Below are positions 55,050-64,000 of a stretch of DNA of 64,000 nt, in pieces. Source of the DNA: Balanoglossus misakiensis (lineage: Eukaryota; Hemichordata); contig CM082590.2 in the NCBI GenBank assembly GCA_040954595.2, forward strand, positions 4,030,001-4,094,000, in the 5' to 3' direction. The translations under genes were made by a program, and so were the position numbers. Under the pieces are notes generated by a model. That model made no database searches and was not told the DNA's origin. It saw only the letters and a program-made list of their open reading frames with translations. The first letter of the stretch is position 1, and every line of letters starts with the position of its first letter.

Positions 55050-57835
55050 TGTTATCTGCAAAAATGAAAAATATGCCAATAAGTATTTCTGTGTCAAACA
55101 GCACGGCAAAATGTATCTATGGACAGAGATGATCTCCTGTCTTCATGAACAATACAATAAGTCACACACGGCCCTCCAAAATGAGCAATTAAATTCTATG
55201 CTGTCATCTATGGGGTAAAGGAAATCTTAGAAGAACAATAATGATCTCATGTTACCCTCAGACACCACTTGGCTGCAATAAAGGCATGTACACACATCCA
55301 GTTCGACAGATCAATGTTGATCACCAGAGAGAAACCATTATCTACAAAAATGGAAAATATGACAAAGTATTTTAGTGTCAACAAATAAGGCAGTAAAGTG
55401 TAGGGATAATCTCCTGGATGGACAATACAATAAGTCACACACTGCCCTCCAAAATGAGCAATTAAATTACATGCATTCATCCATGGCGTCTAGGAAATCT
55501 TTCGGTGAAAAAGAATTATCTTATATGTTACCCTCAGACACCAATTGGCTGCAATACAGGCATGTACACACATCCAGTTCGACAGATCAATGTTGATCAC
55601 CAGAGAGAAACCATTATCTACAAAAATGGAAAATATGACAAAGTATTTTAGTGTCAAAAAATAAGGCAGTAAAGTGAAAGGATAATCTCCTGGATGGACA
55701 ATACAATAAGTCACACACTGCCCTCCAAAATGAGCAATTAAATTATATGCTGTCATCCATGGGGTCTAGGAAATCTTTAGGAGAAAAAGAATTATCTTAT
55801 ATGTTACCCTCAGACACCAATTGGCTGCAATACAGGCATGTACACACATCCAGTTCAACAGATCAATGTTGATCACCAGAGAGAAACCATTATCTGCAAA
55901 AATGGAAAATATGACAAAGTATTTTAGTGTCAAAAAATAAGGCAGTAAAGTGTAAGGATAATCTCCTGGATGGACAATACAATAAGTCACACACGGCCCT
56001 CCAAAATGAGCAATTAAATTATATGCATTCATCTATGGGGTCTAGGAAATCTTTAGGAGAAAAAGAATTATCTTATATGTTACCCTCAGACACCAATTGG
56101 CTGCAATACAGGCATGTACACACATCCAGTTCGACAGATCAATGTTGATCACCAGAGAGAAACCATTATCTACAAAAATGGAAAATATGACAAAGTATTT
56201 TAGAGTCAAAAAACATGACAGTGAAATGTATGGACAGATGATCTCCTGGATGGACAATACAATAAGTCACACACGGCCCTCCAAAATGAGCAATTAAATT
56301 ATATGCATTCATCAATGGGGTCTAGGAAATCTTTAAGAGAATAAGAATTATCTTATGTTACCCTCAGACACCAATTGGCTGCAATACAGGCATGTACACA
56401 CATCCAGTTCGACAGATCAATGTTGATCACCAGAGAGAAACCATTATCTGCAAAAATGGAAAATATGACGAAGTATTTTAGTGTCAAAAAATAAGGCAGT
56501 AAAGTGTAAGGATAATCTCCTAGATGGACAATACAATAAGTCACACACTGCCCTCCAAAATGAGCAATTAAATTATATGCATTCATCTATGGGGTCTAGG
56601 AAATCTTTAGGAGAAAAAGAATTATCTTATATGTTACCCTCAGACACCAATTGGCTGCAATACAGGCATGTACACACATCCAGTTCAACAGATCAATGTT
56701 GATCACCAGAGAGAAACCATTATCTGCAAAAATGGAAAATATGACAAAGTATTTTAGTGTCAAAAAATAAGGCAGTAAAGTGTAAGGATAATCTCCTGGA
56801 TGGACAATACAATAAGTCACACACTGCCCTCCAAAATGAGCAATTAAATTATATGCTGTCATCCATGGGGTCTAGGAAATCTTTAGGAGAAAAAGAATTA
56901 TCTTATATGTTACCCTCAGACACCACTTGGCTGCAATACAGGCATGTACACACTTCCAGTTCGACAGATCAATGTTGATCACCAGAGAGAAACCATTATC
57001 TGCAAAAATGGAAAATATGACAAAGTATTTTAGTGTCAAAAAATAAGGCAGTAAAGTGTAAGGATAATCTCCTGGATGGACAATACAATAAGTCACACAC
57101 TGCCCTCCAAAATGAGCAATTAAATTATATGCATTCATCTATGGGGTCTAGGAAATCTTTAGGAGAAAAAGAATTATCTTATATGTTACCCTCAGACACC
57201 AATTGGCTGCAATACAGGCATGTACACACATCCAGTTCGACAGATCAATGTTGATCACCAGAGAGAAACCATTATCTACAAAAATGGAAAATATGACAAA
57301 GTATTTTAGTGTCAAAAACATGACAGTAAAATGTATGGACAGATGATCTCCTGGATGGACAATACAATAAGTCACACACTGCCCTCCAAAATGAGCAATT
57401 AAATTATATGCATTCATCTATGGGGTCTAGGAAATCTTTAGGAGAAAAAGAATTATCTTATATGTTACCCTCAGACACCACTTGGCTGCAATACAGGCAT
57501 GTACACACATCCAGTTCGACAGATCAATGTTGATCACCAGAGAGAAACCATTATCTACAAAAATGGAAAATATGACAAAGTATTTTAGTGTCAAAAAATA
57601 AGGCAGTAAAGTGTAAGGATAATCTCCTGGATGGACAATACAATAAGTCACACACGGCCCTCCAAAATGAGCAATGAAATTCTATGCTGTCATCTATGGG
57701 GTAAAGGAAATGTTAGAAGAACAATAATTATCTTATGTTACCCTTGCAAACTACTGTACTGCTTTACAGGCTTGAATATACATCTAGTTTGGCAGATTTT
57801 GATCAACAGCTAGATATCCCTTTCTGCCAAAAAAT
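55050..57835. repeat. Satellite S3, 276-bp unit, about ten copies
   Basis: CAGATCAATGTTGATCACCA recurs nine times from about 55306 to 57530 at 276-279 bp, with diverged edge units at both ends (57795 and about 55010). Units contain GGCTGCAATACAGGCATGTA and CTCCAAAATGAGCAATTAAA. As 276 is divisible by three, each unit shows the same minus-strand frame of up to 88 codons; there is no sign that it is a gene. Confidence 0.95.
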
Positions 57836-57944
57836 GGAAAATATGCCAATAAGTATTTCTGTGTCAAACAACATAATGGTAAAATATATCTATGGACAGA
57901 GATGATCTCCTGTCTTCATGAATGTAATGTACTTCAATGGCAGG

Positions 57945-59220
57945 TTACTCAAATTTAATTTGCATACTCACACCATAGGAATCATGTTACCTGGTTACCA
58001 ACTTGGCATCTGGACAGGAGGATATTGGGCATCATGGAAATCTGAAACTAATGAGAAAAAATTGTGTAAATAGACAATTATAACTGACTGCTATGAACTT
58101 CAACTTGGCTCCAATCCATAATTATTTCTCGTTGGGTGCTCAGTTGTTTCTGGTTTCAAGGCGACTAGGGCAAAGTGTCCAGGAAATCACATGAGACACG
58201 GAGATGTCACATGACTGCAAGCCATGAGCCATTAATTTGCATACTCACACCACAGGAATCATGTTACCTTGGTTACCAACTTGGCATCTGGACAGGAGGA
58301 TATTGGGCATCATGGAAATCTGAAACTAATGAGAAAAAATTGTGTAAATAGACAATTTTAACTGACTGCTATGAACTTCAACTTGGCTCCAATCCATAAT
58401 TATTTCTCGTTGGGTGCTCAGTTGTTTCTGGTTTCAAGGCGACTAGGGCAAAGTGTCCAGGAAATCACAAGAGACACAAAGATGTCACATGACTGCAAGC
58501 CATGAGCCATTAATTTGCATACTCACACCACAGGAATCATGTTACCTTGGTTACCAACTTGGCATCTGGACAGGAGGATATTGGGCATCATGGAAATCTG
58601 AAACTAATGAGAAAAAATTGTGTAAATAGACAATTTTAACTGACTGCTATGAACTTCAACTTGGCTCCAATCCATAATTATTTCTCGTTGGGTGCTCAGT
58701 TGTTTCTGGTTTCAAGGCGACTAGGGCAAAGTGTCAAGGAAATCACATGAGACACGGAGATGTCACATGACTGCAAGCCATGAGCCATTAATTTGCATAC
58801 TCACACCACAGGAATCATGTTACCTTGGTTACCAACTTGGCATCTGGACAGGAGGATATTGGGCATCATGGAAATCTGAAACTAATGAGAAAAAATTGTG
58901 TAAATAGACAATTATAACTGACTGCTATGAACTTCAACTTGGCTCCAATCCATAATTATTTCTCGTTGGGTGCTCAGTTGTTTCTGGTTTCAAGGCGACT
59001 AGGGCAAAGTGTCCAGGAAATCACATGAGACACGGAGATGTCACATGACTGCAAGCCATGAGCCATTAATTTGCATACTCACACCACAGGAATCATGTTA
59101 CCTTGGTTACCAACTTGGCATCTGGACAGGAGGATATTGGGCATCATGGAAATCTGAAACTAATGAGAAAAAATTGTGTAAATAGACAATTATAACTAAC
59201 TGCTATGAACTCCAACTTGG
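57945..59220. repeat. Satellite S4, 278-bp unit, about 4.6 copies
   Basis: GCCATGAGCCATTAATTTGC occurs at 58221, 58499, 58777 and 59055, always 278 bp apart. The first unit starts near 57945. Units are almost identical, with TTGGCATCTGGACAGGAGGA and GGTTTCAAGGCGACTAGGGC. No coding potential. Confidence 0.96.
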
Positions 59221-59833
59221 CTGCTAACAATCCCCAACACCTGCAACAAATAATAAATAGTAAATATTAATTTATTATCATAGACTGGTTGAGTTTAATG
59301 TTACCTATGGTACACTTACATTGTATTTTCCCTTTTAATCTGGTGGGTAGTTAGCTATCTGATGTACATTAACCATTGTAAAACTCTAGGATCTGATAAA
59401 CTTATTTATTTATCCAATAGACTTACAAAATGTGAAAATATGTCTTTTTCTATGGGAGAAACATGGACCGGTACTCAGTTAACTAATCATTATGGGGGAC
59501 TAAAATTTCTACAAATTTAAAATTATTCCTGTTATTATCACCTGTCTATATATTATGTACATTGTAATTGCTAAACTATACCATTCACTGGGTTTAGCTC
59601 CTTACTGGAAAATTGCCATTACAATTTATGCCCAGTTGTGGGTTTAAGAAAAATACACAGTGATAAAAACTGCAACATTATTAATGGAGTTTTCAAAAGT
59701 TATTCCCTAAAATCATCAGACATAAGAACTAAATTATCACTTAAAGCTAAGCCTACTAATCAATACAAATTCAGCAGAATATTTAAGTTGCACGGCTGAG
59801 GGTTAATGAGAAAACAACACATTTCTTATTTAT
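59221..59833. other. Spacer, no feature seen
   Basis: A/T-rich single-copy-like sequence between the 278-bp satellite and the ATC microsatellite. Confidence 0.5.
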
Positions 59834-59908
59834 CATTATCATCATCATCATCATAATCATCATCATCGTAATCATCATCAAAATCACCATCATTGCCATC
59901 ATCATGAC

Positions 59909-59952
<44 letters not shown>

Positions 59953-60055
59953 CCATCACAACCATCATCAACATCAGTACAACCATCAATGCCATCACCA
60001 TAACAACTAGCAATAACAATTAACATCAAAACTGCCAACACCATCACCAACATTA
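59834..60055. repeat. (ATC)n microsatellite
   Basis: Imperfect ATC/ATG-type trinucleotides with a purer core at 59910-59950. Met- and Asp-rich frames on the minus strand are artefacts. Confidence 0.93.
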
Positions 60056-60639
60056 ACAGGAATAAAATCAAAATGTTGAATGACCCATGAAAATCAGAAA
60101 CTGTCAACCAACAGCATTCTACAAAGTCACTAGTTTATTAATCTAGCTGAGGTGATTATATTATACTCTTAAATATTATATGTTTATTATTATCAGTTTG
60201 TAAATTTTTAAGTCTAAGAATATTATAATATTATTATGTTTTAGTAGTTTCATAATTTTATTGGTATTTTAAAAATGTTTTCCTGTTTTTTTGTTTACTG
60301 TTTTATTTTTTTTACTATTTGTTAAATGGCAATTTTTTATACGCATAGCTGACATTATACACCAGTAATTCTGAATGTTCATTTACTAAATTACTGCAAT
60401 TTCCAAAACAGCCATGTTATGTAAATTATTTTCCAATTTTCAAACGAGTGCTAACTTCACTGATGAAAAGGGGGAATTTAGACAATGAGCTGTGGGTGAA
60501 ACTGACTGAATGGTATTAAAACACAATTAAATACAGATCTGGAACATAAATGTTATACAATGCAATGTTAAATCATATTATTTAATCTGGAAAGAAATCA
60601 TGCATTTGAGACACATCAATTGTGATCACAATTACCGGT
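60056..60639. other. Spacer, no feature seen
   Basis: Very A/T-rich sequence without repeats or credible exons. Confidence 0.5.
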
Positions 60640-62970
60640 TCAATGCAAACACTGTCTGGAAGTTTTCATATCAAGCTACAGTACCTGAAACAAAAATTTG
60701 TAATCACTGACACCCCCATCATTATGAATCGCTGACACCCCCACCCCCATCATTATGAACACCTTGGTTGACACAGGTTATTTGTTTACGATTGTGAAAT
60801 ACTGTTCACTTAAGAACACATGCTTGGTAAAATTATTAATGAAATTAATCACATCATGGTGCAGCATTTTAATACTGCAGGTTAGTTTAAAGTTTTCATA
60901 TCAAGCTACAGTACCTGACACAAAAATTTGTGATCACTGACAACCCCCCCCCCTCCAATCATTATCAATAAGAACACCTTGGTTTCACACAGGTTGTTTG
61001 TTTACGATTGTGAAACACTGTTCACTAAATATGGTGCAGCATTTTAATACTGCAGATTAGTTCAAAGTTTTCATATCAAGCTACAGTACCTGAAACAAAA
61101 AATTGTAATCTCTTACACCCCCCACCCCTGACACCCCCCACCCCCATCATTATCAATTAGAAAACCATGGTTTCACACAGGTTGTTTGTTTACGATTGTG
61201 AAACACTGTTCACTAAATATGGTGCAGCATTTTAATACTGCAGATTAGTTCAAAGTTTTCATATCAAGCTACAGTACCTGAAACAAAAAATTATTATGGC
61301 TGACACCCCCCTCCCCCCATCATTATCAATTTGAACACTTGGTTTCACACAGGTTGTTTGTTTACGATTGTGAAACACTGTTCACTAAATATGGTGCAGC
61401 ATTTTAATACTGCAGATTAGTTCAAAGTTTTCATATCAAGCTACAGTACCTGAAACAAAAAATTGTAATCACTTACACCCCCCACCCCTGACACCCCCCT
61501 CCCCCCATCATTATCAATTAGAACACTTAGTTTCACACAGGTTGTTTGTTTACGATTGTGAAACACTGTTCACTAAATATGGTGCAGCATTTTAATACTG
61601 CAAGTTAGTTCAAAGTTTTCATATCAAGCTACAGTACCTGAAACAAAAATTTGTAATCGCTGACAGCCCCCACCCCTGACACCCCCCCCCCCAATGATTA
61701 TCAATTAGAACACTTGGCTTCACACTGGTTGTTTGTTTACGATTGTGAAACACTGTTCAATAAATATGGTGCAGCATTTTAATACTGCAAGTTAGTTCAA
61801 AGTGTTCATATCAAGCTACAGTACCTGAAACAAAAATTTTGTAATCGCTGACACCCCCCACCCCTGACACCCCCCCCCACCCCCGATCATGATGAACACC
61901 TTGGTTCACACAGGTTGTTTGTTTACGATTGTGAAACACTGTTCACTTAAGAACACAAGCATAGTCAAATTATTAATGATAAAACACATTATGGTGCAGC
62001 ATTTTAATACTGCAGATTAGTTCAAGGTTTTCATATCAAGCTACAGTACCTGAAAAAAAAAATTGTAATCGCTGACACCCCCCACCCCCAATCATTATCA
62101 ATTAGAACACTTGGCTTCACACAGGTTGTTTGTTTACGATTGTGAAACACTGTTCACTAAATATGGTGCAGCATTTAATACTGCAAGTTAGTTCAAAGTT
62201 TTCATATCAAGCTACAGTACCTGAAACAAAAATTTGTAATCACTGACACCCCCCTCCCCTGACACCCCCCACCCCCGATCATTACCAATTATAACACACC
62301 ATGCAGCGAACCCTCGATCGTGATTCGTCAATATGACGTCACGTGACCTTAGTCATTTCGAACTGTTGCCTCGGGCATCAGTTCGATCGGTTTGGTGTGT
62401 TTTAAAACACATGATGACTGACATATTCGGGCAACAGTGTATTTTTAATGACCTCTGGACTGCCAGTCACACCAAAACAGTCTGTTTTCCCTCGGGCTAT
62501 GCCCTCGGGAAAACAAGACTGTTTTAGTTGTGACAAGCAGCACCCTCGGTCATCAAAATACACTGTTGCCCTCATTGTCAGTCATCATGTGTATACTGCA
62601 GATTAGTTCAAAGTTTTCATATCAAGCTACAGTACCTGAAACAAAAATTTGTAATCACTGACACCCCCCAACCCTGACAACCCCCCACCCCCGATCATTT
62701 CCACACAGGTTATTTGTTTATTTTGAAACACTGTTCACTTAAGAACACATGCTTGGTAAAATTATTAATGAAATTAATCACATCATGGTGCAGCATTTTA
62801 ATACTGCAGGTTAGTTTAAAGTTCTCATATCAAGCTACAGTACCTGAAACAAAAATGTGTAATCACTGACAACCCCCTTCCCCCATCATTATCAATAAGA
62901 ACACCTTGGTTTCACACAGGTTGTTTGTTTACAATTGTGAAACACTGTTCATGTTATAACACCACCAATT
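60640..62970. repeat. Satellite S5, units of about 170-230 bp, about eleven copies
   Basis: CATATCAAGCTACAGTACCT recurs at about 60669, 60898, 61073, 61260, 61433, 61620, 61808, 62033, 62206, 62618 and 62828. Each unit has a variable C-rich stretch (GACACCCCCCACCCC), then CACAGGTTGTTTGTTTACGA and ATGGTGCAGCATTTTAATAC. Length variation comes mainly from the C-rich part and from ATTATTAATGA insertions. One spacing is enlarged by a foldback insertion. Confidence 0.93.
62300..62592. repeat. Foldback element (family F2) inserted in satellite S5
   Basis: ACACATGATGACTGAC...GGGCAACAGTGTATTTTTAA (from 62407) pairs with the inverse ending ...GTCAGTCATCATGTGT at 62592; the centre is CCCTCGGGCTATGCCCTCGGG. 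To the left, 62331-62347 reads ATGACGTCACGTGACC, a full CRE overlapping an E-box. The outer ACACATGAT plus GAGGGCAACA layout matches the right end of 22499-22695. Confidence 0.8.
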
Positions 62971-63225
62971 CCATAGTGTACAATTATTAACTAGTTTGAT
63001 AAATCAGAAACTTCTGAGTGCGTTGTTACTTATACGGTATTTCATGTTTGAGAGTGCAAGGTTATGACATCCCCAAATCTGACTGGCCAGGTCAGAATGG
63101 GAACACCCACATGTGTGCAAGTTTTAATAAAATACACCTGAGAGCATGACTGCACCCAGCAGATCACCCATTTACAAAGCTTTGTGTCATTACATGTGAG
63201 TATGATATTTTTATTTCTATAAGTA
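62971..63225. other. Spacer, no feature seen
   Basis: Single-copy-like sequence between satellite S5 and the trinucleotide microsatellite. Confidence 0.5.
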
Positions 63226-63229
63226 TCAC

Positions 63230-63264
<35 letters not shown>

Positions 63265-63700
63265 CCACCATCATCATCATCATCAGTATCACCATCTAAA
63301 CCATCATTATCACCATCTAAACCATTATCACCATCATCACCATCAGTATCACCATCATCACCATTATTATCACCATCATCACCATCATTATTATCACTAT
63401 TATCACCATCATTATTATCACTATTATCACCATCAGCATCACCATCACCACCATTATTATCACCATCATTATTATCACTATTATCACCATCAGTATCACC
63501 ATCACCACCATTATTATCACCATCATCATCACCATCACCACCACTATTATCACCATCAGTATCACCATCACCACCACTATTATCACCATCATCACCATCA
63601 TCATCACCATCACCACCATTATTATCTTAATCAGTATCACCAGTACCACCAGATTCACCATCATTGTCATCACTATTATCACCACCAGTATTATCATATT
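63226..63700. repeat. (ATC)n/(ACC)n compound microsatellite
   Basis: Begins as pure ATC (63226-63260), then alternates ATC, ACC and ATT in blocks such as CACCATCATTATTATCACTA that recur. The long Met/Val/Ile frame on the minus strand is an artefact. Positions 63701-64000 show no feature. Confidence 0.93.
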
Positions 63701-64000
63701 CAACACCGCTATGTTACGGTTAAAACTGCTGTACCAGTTAGTACAGATCTCCATTTACCATGGTAACTGTATTTAAATTTGCATGCATGCATTTTGTCTG
63801 AAACACAGACGAACCCGTTACATGATATATTTTACATGTCAAGCAAAATGGCTGCTACATTTGTACATTAAAATGATACGAGGCAACAGGGATTCATATG
63901 TAGTGCATTCCTAGAAAAAAAAGAAAACTTTATTTAATTCATTTAATAACAGGCATATCAATGATATTTATCTATACCAGTCATAAATTTTCACCAACAG

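Noticed and set aside
59783-60107. Met-rich and Asp-rich proteins on the minus strand
   Set aside because: Translations of an ATC microsatellite. The same holds for the Met/Val/Ile frame at 63317-63754.

Overview
This is a window of nuclear DNA from an animal, very probably a marine invertebrate. The evidence is split genes with GT-AG introns, a Mag-type Ty3/Gypsy retrotransposon with a tRNA-Ser primer site, a P-element-type transposase, a Penelope-like retroelement remnant, many foldback and TTAA-flanked elements, and long satellites and microsatellites. I cannot name the species. No rRNA, tRNA, CRISPR or bacterial operon is visible.

Layout. 0-8 kb: three to four diverged copies of a 1.3-1.8 kb segment, one of them carrying a TTAA-flanked MITE. 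8.7-9.65 kb: a possible LTR with primer site and leader. 12.4-14.0 kb (minus): a frameshifted P-element/THAP9-like transposase. 14.7-16.5 kb (plus): a three-exon PIF1-like helicase fragment with a changed Walker B motif; a foldback element sits in its first intron. 17.3-18.6 kb: 172 copies of ATAC, then a Penelope-like remnant. 19.2-39.25 kb (minus): a probable four-exon host gene of unknown function, supported by splice sites whose phases all agree.

The 12-kb first intron of that minus-strand gene holds, on the plus strand, the most interesting locus (27.1-37.6 kb). It is a composite gene with an N-terminal PHD finger, a DDE (MULE-like) transposase core, and a C-terminal papain-fold cysteine peptidase resembling ubiquitin hydrolases (C19). 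Its 5' half is broken by three frame changes and a stop, but its 3' introns keep matching splice sites. A full-length Gypsy element (32.4-37.0 kb, antisense, LTRs identical by eye) inserted exactly at a splice donor. Its 5-bp target duplication is GTAAG, so the donor still reads GTAAGT. Downstream lies a foldback element with a 9-bp target duplication that has captured a RecQ-type helicase fragment (38.4-38.9 kb).

39.5-42.2 kb: nested foldback and TTAA elements, where one arm of the host element preserves the empty insertion site of the other. 43.6-63.7 kb: almost wholly tandem DNA, with five unrelated satellites (units of about 289/279, 91, 276, 278 and about 190 bp) plus microsatellites; the 91-bp array shows higher-order duplication. 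Apparent reading frames in these arrays are by-products of the repeats.

The genes do not form a pathway. The window is a layered record of mobile elements inserted into one another and into a host intron.
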